The notes beneath the pieces were generated by a model, which was not told where the DNA came from, searched no databases, and saw only the letters and a program-made list of their open reading frames with translations. A program made the position numbers and the translations under genes. Positions 15,019 through 22,941 of a DNA stretch of 64,000 bases are shown in pieces (within the stretch, counting starts at the first letter, position 1; the number at the start of each line of letters is the position of its first letter). Origin of the DNA: CAZYSK01 sp964649415 (GTDB lineage Bacteria; Chloroflexota; Anaerolineae; B4-G1); NCBI GenBank assembly GCA_964649415.1, contig CAZYSK010000007.1:1-64000 (forward strand), written 5' to 3'.

Positions 15019-15732
15019 ATGTCCAGTCTTTCCATCGTCCTCCCTGCGTACAACGAAGAGGCAAACGTCGAAGGCGCGGTAGAGCACGTCTCCGCGGTGG
15101 CCCAGCAGTTGGGCATGGACCACGAGATTATCCTGGTCAACGACGGCAGCAGCGACCGCACAGGCGAGATCGGCCGCGCACTGGCACAGCGCGTCCCCAA
15201 CTTCCGCCTGGTGGAGCATTACCCCAACCGGGGTTACGGCGGGGCATTGAAGGCGGGATTCTCCGCTGCCGGCAAGGAACTGATCGCGTTCTTCCCGGCC
15301 GACAAGCAGTTCGACTTCGGCGAGATTGAGCGACTGCTGGCGCGTATAGACGAGGCGGACATCGTGTCTGGCTACCGGGCTGACCGGCAGGACAGCCCCG
15401 TGCGCAAGTTCTTCGCCTTCGGTTGGAACACGCTGATGCGGCTGCTCTTTGGCTATCTGTGCCGTGACGTGGACTGTGGCTTCAAGCTGTTCCGGCGCGA
15501 GATCCTGGAGCACGTGACGATTGGCTCCGATGGCGCGATGATTGACACGGAGTTCCTGTTCAAGGCGCGAAGCCGTGGGTATCGCATTGCCGACGTGCCG
15601 GTGACCCACCTGCCTCGCGTGGCCGGTGAGGCCACCGGCGGCAACCTCAGGGTGATCGTCAAGGCCTTTCGCGACCTGGTGAGCTTCCGTCTGCGGCTGA
15701 GCCGGGAGATGCGCGGGGAGCAGCGGACATGA
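15019..15732 (+). CDS. Family 2 glycosyltransferase (dolichol-phosphate mannosyltransferase-like)
   Basis: 237 residues; ATG 15019 has GAGGAG with 5 nt spacing, and the GTG at 15013 overlaps that site. GT-A fold signatures are VLPAYNEEANVEG, LVNDGSSDRTGEIG, the KAGFSAAGKELIAFFPADKQFDF nucleotide-sugar site (PADKQF in the DxD position) and DVDCGFKLFRREIL. There are no membrane spans. It probably transfers a sugar from a nucleotide sugar to a polyprenyl phosphate or similar lipid acceptor. Such donors would supply GT39-type enzymes like those at 27346 and 60770, although the genes are far apart. Confidence 0.88.
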   Translation: MSSLSIVLPAYNEEANVEGAVEHVSAVAQQLGMDHEIILVNDGSSDRTGEIGRALAQRVPNFRLVEHYPNRGYGGALKAGFSAAGKELIAFFPADKQFDFGEIERLLARIDEADIVSGYRADRQDSPVRKFFAFGWNTLMRLLFGYLCRDVDCGFKLFRREILEHVTIGSDGAMIDTEFLFKARSRGYRIADVPVTHLPRVAGEATGGNLRVIVKAFRDLVSFRLRLSREMRGEQRT

Positions 15733-15735
15733 GAC

Positions 15736-15843
15736 ATGACCCATTGGCGGAAGGCTGTGCGCCAGGCGCAGCGCGTCATTCGGCAGGTGGCGGAGATGCT
15801 TGATGACCTGGGGGAGTCGCCGGGACGTGCATCTCACGTGTAG
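15736..15843 (+). CDS. Possible 35-aa small ORF between GT2 and threonine synthase
   Basis: The ATG lies 3 bp after the GT2 stop. The product, basic then acidic (MTHWRKAVRQAQRV, then RQVAEMLDDLGE), is amphipathic and ends inside the thrC-like gene. It has no Shine-Dalgarno of its own and no recognised homologue. It could be a translational-coupling leader or chance. Confidence 0.25.
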   Translation: MTHWRKAVRQAQRVIRQVAEMLDDLGESPGRASHV

Positions 15844-16930
15844 GGATTGCGAATGCACTTTCCCCCTGGATCCCGTCCGCTGCTGGTGTGACTGCGGCGG
15901 TCTGCTGGACATCTTGGGTGGGGTGTCCGTGGGCCGAGATCAAGTGGACGGCCGGGCGTACACCCTGTGGCGCTACAAGTCCACCTTGCCGCTCCCGGGT
16001 GATGTGCGCCCGGTGACGCTGGGCGAGGGCTGGACCCCACTCGTCAAGGCCGGGTGGGATGGGCTGCCTGTCTATCTCAAGGCCGAGCATCTCAACCCCA
16101 CCGGCTCCTTCAAGGACCGGGGGGCCGCTGTGTTGGTCACGGCGCTGAAGGCGGCCGGCGTGCAGGACGTGGTCGAGGATTCGTCGGGCAACGCCGGTGC
16201 CGCGTTGGCGGCCTACGCCGCCCGCGCCGGCCTCCATGCACGCATCTACGTGCCGGCCCACGCCTCTGCGGTCAAGCAGGCGCAGATCGCCGCCTACGGC
16301 GCTGAGGTTGTGCCGGTGCCGGGACCGCGCATCGAGGCCTCTCGCGCGGTGCACCGGGCGGTCGATGCGGGGGCCGTCTATGCCAGCCACGTCTACAGCC
16401 CCTTCTACCCGCAGGGGGTGAAGACGATCGCTTTCGAGGTGTGGGAACAGTTGGGCGAACGTGCGCCAGATAGCGTCGTGTTGCCGCTGGGCCACGGCAG
16501 CCTGCTGCGCGGGGTGCACCGTGGGTTCAGCGAACTGCTCTCGGCCGGCTGCATCGAGCGGATACCGCGGTTCTTTGGCGTGCAGGCGGAGGCGTGCGCG
16601 CCGATTGCGCGTGCCTGGACGCAGGGCGCGACGGACGTGGAGCCCGTCGAGGGCGGGCAGACCGTCGCGGAGGGGGTGTGCATTGCCGCGCCACCCTGGG
16701 GTGGCGCGGTGCTTGCCTCTGTGCGTGAGAGCGGCGGTGGGGTGCTGGCCGTGTCGGATGCAGAGGCGCTGGCTGCGCAGAAGAAGCTGGCCCATCAAGG
16801 TATCTACGTCGAGCCAACCTCTGCGCTGGCGATGGCCGCGCTCGACCACGTGCGCGACCGCGTGGGCAGCGTTCCGCTCGTTGTGTTGACCGGCAGCGGG
16901 TTCAAGAGTGAGCCGGAGTCGCATCGATGA
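15803..16930 (+). CDS. thrC: Threonine synthase (PLP-dependent)
   Basis: 375 residues, fold-type II PLP enzyme: PTGSFKDRGAAVL holds the PLP lysine (about residue 90), followed by EDSSGNAGAALAAYAA and a C-terminal TGSGFK. The N-terminus has a Cys-rich segment (CRDCECTF, CWCDCGG) like the zinc-ribbon start of many archaeal-type threonine synthases. It converts O-phosphohomoserine to threonine. ATG 15803 has GGAG 7 nt upstream. The stop overlaps the mazG start (ATGA). The specificity call within the ThrC/IlvA-like group rests on the N-terminal Cys motif and is fairly but not fully secure. Confidence 0.82.
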   Translation: MTWGSRRDVHLTCRDCECTFPLDPVRCWCDCGGLLDILGGVSVGRDQVDGRAYTLWRYKSTLPLPGDVRPVTLGEGWTPLVKAGWDGLPVYLKAEHLNPTGSFKDRGAAVLVTALKAAGVQDVVEDSSGNAGAALAAYAARAGLHARIYVPAHASAVKQAQIAAYGAEVVPVPGPRIEASRAVHRAVDAGAVYASHVYSPFYPQGVKTIAFEVWEQLGERAPDSVVLPLGHGSLLRGVHRGFSELLSAGCIERIPRFFGVQAEACAPIARAWTQGATDVEPVEGGQTVAEGVCIAAPPWGGAVLASVRESGGGVLAVSDAEALAAQKKLAHQGIYVEPTSALAMAALDHVRDRVGSVPLVVLTGSGFKSEPESHR

Positions 16931-17319
16931 GCGACTGGCAGCGGCGAGTCGTCGTCTTCTCCCGTCGCCACGACCTCCTGGGCGAACCAAGCACCCACGC
17001 CCTCGATCTGCTGTCCGAGGTGGGCGAGGTGGCGAAGGAACTGCTGCTGGGCAGCGATTACGGCCGCAGGCCGCTGCAGATTCGTCCCGAGCTGGCCGGC
17101 GAGCTTGGCGATGCGCTCTATAGCTTGCTGGCGTTGATGGAAGCCTGCAACGTGGATGCCAGTAGCGCGCTCGACACGGCCCTGGGGAAGTACGAGCAGA
17201 GGCTGGCCGAACGCGGGGATGCGGGCTCGAGGGGTGTGGAGCCGGAGCGTCCGTCAGAGTGTCAGCCAGAGTGTCAGAAAGAGTGTCAGAGGGGAGAGGC
17301 CCCATCAGACAGACTATGA
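16927..17319 (+). CDS. MazG-like nucleotide pyrophosphohydrolase
   Basis: 130 residues. The all-alpha NTP pyrophosphatase core shows LLSEVGEVAKELL (metal-binding Glu residues) and ELAGELGDALYSLLALME. These hydrolases typically clear non-canonical or excess (d)NTPs. It begins inside the thrC stop (ATGA). Its last 25 residues (PECQKECQ repeats) are encoded by a 12-bp tandem repeat and are probably a non-functional extension acquired by repeat growth. Confidence 0.8.
   Translation: MSDWQRRVVVFSRRHDLLGEPSTHALDLLSEVGEVAKELLLGSDYGRRPLQIRPELAGELGDALYSLLALMEACNVDASSALDTALGKYEQRLAERGDAGSRGVEPERPSECQPECQKECQRGEAPSDRL
17257..17289. repeat. 12-bp-period repeat in the mazG 3' end
   Basis: GAGTGTCAG occurs at 17257, 17269 and 17281, a strict 12-bp period, encoding the ECQ-rich tail. 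Confidence 0.85.
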
Positions 17320-17342
17320 AGAGATCGCCGGAGGCAGACGAG

Positions 17343-18098
17343 GTGAGCGTGTTCTCACAACAACCACCTGGGTCCTCAGACGACGGCAGCCAGCCGGCCG
17401 CTTGGGAGATCCTGCGACAGACGCTGGCGCACCGCTTCCGCAATCCGGAGCTTGTGCTTCGCGCGCTGACTCATCCCTCCTTTGTGAACGAGCACCCGGA
17501 GGATGAGATCAGGGACAACCAGCGCCTGGAGTTCCTGGGCGACGCCGTGATCGACTTCATCGCCGGGGCGTGGGTGTACCGCCACTACCCCGATTTCGAC
17601 GAGGGGCGGATGACCCGTCTACGAGCGGCCTTGGTGCGCACCGAGACGCTGGCCCAGCTAGCCACGGAGGTGGGCGTTGGCGAGGCCCTGCGGCTGGGAC
17701 GGGGGGAGGAAGAGTCGGGCGGACGGGAGCGGGAGGCCAATCTGTGTGATGCGTTCGAGGCCCTCGTGGGGGCGCTCTATCTGGATGGCGGATTGGCGGC
17801 CGCCGAGGCTTTCGTCGAGCCGTTCATCGGGCCGGTGGCTGAGGAGATCCTGGCAGCGGCGGCGGACCGGGACGCCAAGAGCCGGCTGCAGGAGTGGAGC
17901 CAGGCGGAGCTCGGGATCACGCCACGCTATCGCGTCGCCAGCGAGCGGGGGCCAGACCACGCCAAGACGTTCGTCGCAGAGGTGCTCTTGGGCAAGGATG
18001 TGGTGGGCCGGGGGGAGGGGCGCAGCAAGCAGTTGGCCGAACAGGCGGCGGCTCAGGCGGCGTGGGAGTCAGCCACGTTGGCCATCGGGGACGCGTAG
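17343..18098 (+). CDS. rnc: Ribonuclease III
   Basis: Domains: RNase III (about residues 15-160) with NQRLEFLGDAVIDF as signature and DAFEALVGALYLDGG as second metal-site helix, then a double-stranded RNA-binding domain (DAKSRLQEWSQAELG ... GRGEGRSKQLAEQAAAQAAW). It processes rRNA precursors and other dsRNA. Two starts are possible: ATG 17316 overlaps the mazG stop (ATGA) but lacks a nearby ribosome site, while GTG 17343 has GGAGG with 8 nt spacing and was chosen. The 3' end overlaps the convergent phosphoesterase gene by 30 bp. Confidence 0.93.
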   Translation: MSVFSQQPPGSSDDGSQPAAWEILRQTLAHRFRNPELVLRALTHPSFVNEHPEDEIRDNQRLEFLGDAVIDFIAGAWVYRHYPDFDEGRMTRLRAALVRTETLAQLATEVGVGEALRLGRGEEESGGREREANLCDAFEALVGALYLDGGLAAAEAFVEPFIGPVAEEILAAAADRDAKSRLQEWSQAELGITPRYRVASERGPDHAKTFVAEVLLGKDVVGRGEGRSKQLAEQAAAQAAWESATLAIGDA

Positions 18099-18926
18099 CG
18101 TCACCAGCGTCACTTCCGGGCGGCAGTTGAAACGCACAGGCGGCGAGATCATGCCGACGCCCCGGTTCACGTACAGCCACATGTCGCCCACGCGGTATCG
18201 ACCGGCGTGGTACTTCGTGGCCAGGTAGGGCAGGGCGATGGGCTTGAGGAGAGGGATCCGCACCTGCCCCCCGTGGGAGTGGCCCGAGAGCTGCGCGCCC
18301 ACTCGCCCGTCGGCTGCTACCTGATCGGCGTAGTCCGGCTCGTGAGCCAGGAGCACGGTGGCTGCACCGGCCGGCACGTTGTCCAACGCCTTGTCCAGGT
18401 CGGCGTGGCCCTCCCATACGTCGTCCACCGCCGCTACCCACAGTCCATCCGCTACCTCCACCGCTCCATTGCGCAGCACCGTGAGCCCGGCGTCGGCCAG
18501 GAGGCCGGAGATGAGCGCGGCATTGGTCCAGTGGTCGTGGTTGCCCAGGCAGGCCAGCACGTTGCCCGACGCGACCAGGGGAGAGAGCGCCTCGGCGCAC
18601 GATTGCGCATAATCGGCGGATTCGGTCACGTAGTCGCCGGTCACGACGACGAGATCGGCTGCCTGTTCCAGGGCCAGGTCCACCGCCTGCACGATGTGTC
18701 GCTGCTCCATCACGAGGCCCCGGTGGATGTCTGAGAGCTGCACGATGGTGAAGCCGTCCAGACGGGGGGGCAGGCCGGAGAGTGGCACGTCCACGCGCTC
18801 CAGGGCCAGCCAGTGGGCTTCGATGAGCGTGGTGTAGCCCACACTGCCGATCGTGCATGCCCCAAGCGTCGCTGCGCTGCCCAGCGCCAACTTCATGAAG
18901 TACCGTCGCGTCAACTGGCGTTTCAT
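18069..18926 (-). CDS. Tat-exported metallophosphoesterase (YaeI/UDP-2,3-diacylglucosamine-pyrophosphatase-like superfamily)
   Basis: 285 residues. ATG 18926 gives a twin-arginine signal (TRRYFMKLALGSAATLGAC); the Cys after it could also be a lipobox. Calcineurin-like motifs in order: LSDIHRG, VTGDYVTE, LGNHDHW, LLAHEPDY, LSGHSHGGQVRIP, all two-metal-site residues present. The family cleaves phosphodiesters or pyrophosphates outside the cytoplasm; the substrate is unknown. It is divergent from smc with tightly packed promoters, and its start lies only 6 nt from a TATAAT. Confidence 0.87.
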   Translation of the reverse strand: MKRQLTRRYFMKLALGSAATLGACTIGSVGYTTLIEAHWLALERVDVPLSGLPPRLDGFTIVQLSDIHRGLVMEQRHIVQAVDLALEQAADLVVVTGDYVTESADYAQSCAEALSPLVASGNVLACLGNHDHWTNAALISGLLADAGLTVLRNGAVEVADGLWVAAVDDVWEGHADLDKALDNVPAGAATVLLAHEPDYADQVAADGRVGAQLSGHSHGGQVRIPLLKPIALPYLATKYHAGRYRVGDMWLYVNRGVGMISPPVRFNCRPEVTLVTLRVPDGQRG

Positions 18927-18932
18927 ACGCCC

Positions 18933-18960
18933 ATTATATGCCTTCGTGTGAAACTCGCAA
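18933..18960 (-). promoter_or_regulatory. Promoter of the phosphoesterase gene (leaderless start)
   Basis: On the minus strand: TTGCGA, 16-bp spacer, TATAAT. The -10 ends 6 nt before the ATG, so the transcript would start at or next to the initiation codon. Confidence 0.6.
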
Positions 18961-18975
18961 TTGTGTACGTGCAAT

Positions 18976-19004
18976 TTGCCATCTGCCCCCAAGCGCGGTA
19001 TACT
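18976..19004 (+). promoter_or_regulatory. Promoter of smc (leaderless start)
   Basis: TTGCCA, 17-bp spacer, TATACT. The -10 ends 10 nt before ATG 19015 and no Shine-Dalgarno intervenes, so the smc mRNA is probably leaderless. Confidence 0.65.
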
Positions 19005-19014
19005 TCCCGCACGC

Positions 19015-22000
19015 ATGCGTCTCAAACATCTGACACTTCAAGGCTATAAGTCCTTTGCGACCAAGACCGAGTTCCTTTTCCCCACTGGCGTCACAGCCAT
19101 CGTCGGCCCCAACGGGTCAGGCAAGAGCAACATCGCCGATGGAATCCGCTGGGTGCTGGGTGAACAGCGCATGCGTGCGCTCCGGGGCAAATCCACCGCC
19201 GACATGATCTTCGCGGGCGGGCGTCGTCGCGCGCGGGCTGGGATGGCGGAAGTTTCCTTGACGCTCGACAACTCCGACGGTTGGTTGCCGATTGAATTCA
19301 GCGAGGTCACCCTCACGCGGCGCGCCCACCGGTCCGGTGAGAATGAATACCTGGTGAACGGGTCACGGGTGCGGCTGCGCGACATCGCCGATCTGCTGGC
19401 GGAAAGCGGCCTCAGCCAGCGTGCCTACACCGTCATCGGCCAGGGTCTCGTGGATGCGGCGCTGTCGTTGCGACCTCAGGAGCGGCGCATGCTCTTCGAG
19501 GAGGCCGCCGGCATCAGCGTCTATCGCGCTCGCCGGGAGGACGCCGTCAGTCGCCTGGACGAGACGAAGCGCAATCTGGAGCGCGTGTACGATATCGTGG
19601 GGGAGATCACCCCCCGGCTGCGGCGGCTCGAGCGGGAGACGGAGCGCGTCGAAGAGCACCGCCGCGTGTCTGCGCATCTGGAGCGGCTGCAACGCACGTG
19701 GTACGGCTATCAGTGGGGACGCCAGCAGGCCTCGCTGGGTCGCGCCCTCAGGGTTGCCCAGGCGCTGGGCGCGAACCTGGAGCGGCAGCAGGCGGAGGCC
19801 TCGGCGCTGGAAGAGCGACTGACCGAGATGCGCCAGCAGGAGGGCGATCTGCGGGGTGGGTTGCGGGATTGGCATCGCGAGAGTGCCGAGCTGCACGATC
19901 GAGCCAACGAGGTGCAGCGCGAGTTGGCCGTGGCCGAGGAGCGGGTGCGGCTGTTGCAGGTCCGTCGCGAGGAATTGCTGGCTGAGCTGGAGCCATTGGG
20001 CAGCCAACGGGATGCGCAGGCGGAAAAGGTAGCTCAAGCCCAGGCGCAGTTGGCACAAGTGGCGCGTGACCTGGCGGAACGCAAGGAGCGATTGGCCCGC
20101 CTAGAGAGCGAGTGGGCCGTCGTGGAGGCGCGGGCGGACGAGCCCCGCCAGCAGCAGGCGCAGGTGGAGCGGGAATTACGCGACCGTCGTGCACGGTTGG
20201 AGCAGTTGAACCAGGCGCTCCTCGATGGGCGCGCGGAGGCAGCGCGCCTGGCCAGCGAACAGGCCGTGGCGGAGGAGCGGGCGCGGCAGTTGAAGGCCCG
20301 CTACGAGGATGCTCTGGCCGAGATCGAGGCGCTGGGCGGCCAGCGGGAGGCCGTGGCGGAGCAGGTCGCCCAGGTCCGCGAACAGGTCGAGCACCTGGCG
20401 CAGGGACTGGACGAGCGCAGAAAGCGACTGGCGGATCTGGAGCGGGAGTGGTCGGTTGTGCAGGATCGGGCGCGGGGACACGAGCGCCAACGCGAACAGG
20501 CTGAACAGGAGTTGCGCAGCCGTCGCGCGCGTGCAGAACAGTTGAACCAGGCGGCCATGGAGGCGCGCGCGGAGGCGGCCCGGCTGGCGGGGGAGCAGGA
20601 TGCGCTGAGTCGCGTGCGCGCCGCGGAGAGTGCCGGGGGCGGTGGCGTGCAGGCCGTGCTGCAGGCCAGCCTGGCAGGGGTCCTCGGTCCACTGGCGGCG
20701 CTGGTTCGGGTGCCTCGCCGGTGGGAGCGCGCCGTCGAGGCGGCTTTGGGTGCCGATCTCCGCGCCGTCGTGGTGGAGCGGTTCTCCGTTGTGGACGAGG
20801 TGCGCCGCGTCCTCGAATCCACGGGCGGGCGGGTGACGCTGTGGCCGTTGGATCACGTGCGCCCGGCGCCGGCGTTGCCTGAGGGCGCGCTGTGTGCGGC
20901 CGACGTCGCCGTGTGTGACGATGGGGCCGGCGGGTGCGCGCGACCCGCGGTCGAGACGGTGCTGGGCACGGTGGCCCTGTGTGAGAACCTGGCGGCGGCC
21001 CGTGCGCTGCTTCCCGGGATGCCGCCGGGCAGCCGGTGTGCCACGGCGTCGGGACTTGTCCTGCGCGCGGACGGCGCGCTCTCACTGGGTGCAGTTGAGG
21101 TTGACGGCGGGGCGGAGGAGCGCGCCCGGCAGGAGCTTGCCGCGCAGTTGGCGGAGACGCAGCAGCGGTGCCAGGAGATTGAGGCGCGGCAGCGCGGCGA
21201 AACCGAAGTGATCGCGAAGCTGGCGGGCGATTTGGACGGACTGACCCGCCAGGCCACGGCGGCCCGAGAGGAGATGGGACAGCTCGAGCGGACGACTCTG
21301 GGCCAGGCACGGACCGAGGTCGCGGTGGCCCAGGAGTCGCTGCGCAGCCGGCAGGCGGCCCTGCAGGGTGAAGAGGCGCAGTTGGAGCGACTGCGAACAC
21401 AGCTGGCCGCCCTGCGGCAGCAGGCTCACGATCTTGAGGTGGAGCGGGCCGCCAACCTGGCGCGTGCCGAGGGGCTGCGTGCGGAGCGCGCCACGCCGGG
21501 ATCACAGCCGGGCGGGGAGGAGGCACAGGCCGGACCGGGCTGGAGGGGAGGGCGCGGAGACTGCGCTCCTACAGAGGGGGGGCAATCTGTGCGCGGTTCC
21601 GCGGCGTTGGCAGAGACACAGCGGCGGTGCCGGGAGATTGAGGCGCAGCAGCGCGGCGAGGCCGAACGGATCGCGACGCTTGAGGCGCGCCTGGAGACGC
21701 TGGCCCAGGAGGCCTTGGCGGCCGACGACGAAGCGGCACGGATCGAGCGGGACACGGTGGGCCGCGCCCGCACCGAGGTCGCCGTGGCCGAGGAGTCGCT
21801 GCGCAGCCAGCAGGACGCTGTGCAACGTGAGACGGCGCTGCTGGAGCGGCTGCGCGCCCAGGTGTCCGCTCGCCGCCAGCGGGCGGCGGAACTGGAGACG
21901 GAGTTGACGACTGTCGTCGCCCACGCCGAAGAGCTGCGGGCGGACCTGTCCGAGGTGGAGGCGCAACTGCGCCGGGTGCAAGCCCACATTCAGCCGGCCG

Positions 22001-22911
22001 AGGATGAGCTGGCGCGCCTGCGCGAGGAACAGGCACGGCTGGAGGTTCGGGAGCGCCGCCTGCGCGATCGCTTGCGCGATACCGAGGCCCGCCAGGGCCG
22101 TGCCGATCTGGACGTCGCCCGCTGCCGGGACGAGTTGAAGCTGCTGTCCCGGCGGATCGAGGAGGATCTGGGGCTGGTCGAACTGGAGCTGGCCGAGGCG
22201 GTCACTGCCCAGACGCCATTGCCACTGCGACCGCTGGTCTCCGATCTCCCTGTCGTGGAGGATCTGCCTGCGGGGTTGGAGGAGGAGATACAGCGGCTAA
22301 AGGCCCGCCTGCGGCGCATGGGTTCCGTCAACCCCAACGCACCCACCGATTATGCTGAGGTCCAGGAGCGGCATCGCTTCCTGACCGATCAGTCGGCCGA
22401 TCTGGAGGACGCCTCGGCCCAGTTGCACCAGGTGGTGGCCGAGCTGGATGAACTGATGGAAACCGCCTTCCAGGAGATCTTCGACGCGGTGGCGACGGAG
22501 TTCTCCGAGACGTTCACGACCCTGTTCAACGGGGGTAGCGCGCGCCTGGAGTTGACCGAGCCCGATGACCTGATGAACACGGGTGTCGATATCGTCGCCC
22601 GGCCTCCTGGCAAGCGCGCGCAGCGCCTGGCGCTCCTCTCCGGCGGGGAACGCGCGCTGACGGCTGTCGCGCTGCTGTTCTCACTCCTGCGCATCAGCCC
22701 GACCCCCTTCTGCGTGCTCGACGAGGTGGACGCGATGCTCGACGAGGCGAACGTGGGCCGCTTCCGCACGTTGCTGGAGGGCCTGGCGGAGCAGACTCAG
22801 TTCATCGTCATCACTCACAATCGGGTCACGACGGAGGCCGGCAATGCTATCTACGGCGTCTCGATGGGCGCGGACGGAGTCTCACAGGTCGTGTCGCTTC
22901 AGTTGGACTAG
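19015..22911 (+). CDS. smc: Chromosome segregation ATPase SMC, with duplicated coiled-coil arms
   Basis: 1298 residues (typical bacterial SMC about 1180). Walker A is GPNGSGKSNIADG near residue 35. The hinge is about 540-690 (GGGVQAVLQ, LGADLRAVVVERF). The C-terminal head has LSGGERALTAVALLFSLL and VLDEVDAMLDEANVGRF. The ascending arm contains two 112-residue tandem copies (nt 19930-20265 and 20266-20601). The descending arm contains two similar 114-residue copies (21148-21489 and 21607-21948) separated by a Gly/Pro-rich 39-residue insert. Start ATG 19015 (MRLKHLTLQGYKSF) is canonical for SMC; the upstream frame is promoter. No scpA or scpB is in the window. Confidence 0.95.
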   Translation: MRLKHLTLQGYKSFATKTEFLFPTGVTAIVGPNGSGKSNIADGIRWVLGEQRMRALRGKSTADMIFAGGRRRARAGMAEVSLTLDNSDGWLPIEFSEVTLTRRAHRSGENEYLVNGSRVRLRDIADLLAESGLSQRAYTVIGQGLVDAALSLRPQERRMLFEEAAGISVYRARREDAVSRLDETKRNLERVYDIVGEITPRLRRLERETERVEEHRRVSAHLERLQRTWYGYQWGRQQASLGRALRVAQALGANLERQQAEASALEERLTEMRQQEGDLRGGLRDWHRESAELHDRANEVQRELAVAEERVRLLQVRREELLAELEPLGSQRDAQAEKVAQAQAQLAQVARDLAERKERLARLESEWAVVEARADEPRQQQAQVERELRDRRARLEQLNQALLDGRAEAARLASEQAVAEERARQLKARYEDALAEIEALGGQREAVAEQVAQVREQVEHLAQGLDERRKRLADLEREWSVVQDRARGHERQREQAEQELRSRRARAEQLNQAAMEARAEAARLAGEQDALSRVRAAESAGGGGVQAVLQASLAGVLGPLAALVRVPRRWERAVEAALGADLRAVVVERFSVVDEVRRVLESTGGRVTLWPLDHVRPAPALPEGALCAADVAVCDDGAGGCARPAVETVLGTVALCENLAAARALLPGMPPGSRCATASGLVLRADGALSLGAVEVDGGAEERARQELAAQLAETQQRCQEIEARQRGETEVIAKLAGDLDGLTRQATAAREEMGQLERTTLGQARTEVAVAQESLRSRQAALQGEEAQLERLRTQLAALRQQAHDLEVERAANLARAEGLRAERATPGSQPGGEEAQAGPGWRGGRGDCAPTEGGQSVRGSAALAETQRRCREIEAQQRGEAERIATLEARLETLAQEALAADDEAARIERDTVGRARTEVAVAEESLRSQQDAVQRETALLERLRAQVSARRQRAAELETELTTVVAHAEELRADLSEVEAQLRRVQAHIQPAEDELARLREEQARLEVRERRLRDRLRDTEARQGRADLDVARCRDELKLLSRRIEEDLGLVELELAEAVTAQTPLPLRPLVSDLPVVEDLPAGLEEEIQRLKARLRRMGSVNPNAPTDYAEVQERHRFLTDQSADLEDASAQLHQVVAELDELMETAFQEIFDAVATEFSETFTTLFNGGSARLELTEPDDLMNTGVDIVARPPGKRAQRLALLSGGERALTAVALLFSLLRISPTPFCVLDEVDAMLDEANVGRFRTLLEGLAEQTQFIVITHNRVTTEAGNAIYGVSMGADGVSQVVSLQLD
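19930..20601 (+). repeat. Internal tandem duplication in the SMC N-terminal arm (2 x 336 bp)
   Basis: Copy 1 (19930-20265) and copy 2 (20266-20601) align without gaps over 112 codons: VAEERVRLLQ/VAEERARQLK, RRARLEQLNQ/RRARAEQLNQ, RAEAARLASEQ/RAEAARLAGEQ. 112 residues is exactly 16 heptads. Confidence 0.85.
21148..21948 (+). repeat. Internal duplication in the SMC C-terminal arm, with repeat-derived spacer
   Basis: Copies 21148-21489 and 21607-21948 share LAETQQRCQEIEA/LAETQRRCREIEA, ARTEVAVAQESLRS/ARTEVAVAEESLRS and LERLR. The 117-bp spacer (21490-21606) encodes Gly/Pro-rich sequence and holds GGAGACTGCGCTCC, which looks like an interspersed repeat fragment. Confidence 0.8.
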
Positions 22912-22941
22912 CCCCAGGCGCAGGCTCAAGACGGAGGCACG

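Noticed and set aside
15776..17443. 555-aa minus-strand frame across threonine synthase and mazG
   Set aside because: Low-complexity antisense of two motif-supported genes.
19748..21526. 592-aa open frame on the minus strand across smc
   Set aside because: Pro/Arg/Ala-rich shadow of a GC-rich coiled-coil gene; no domain, ribosome site or neighbour support, and smc itself is certain.
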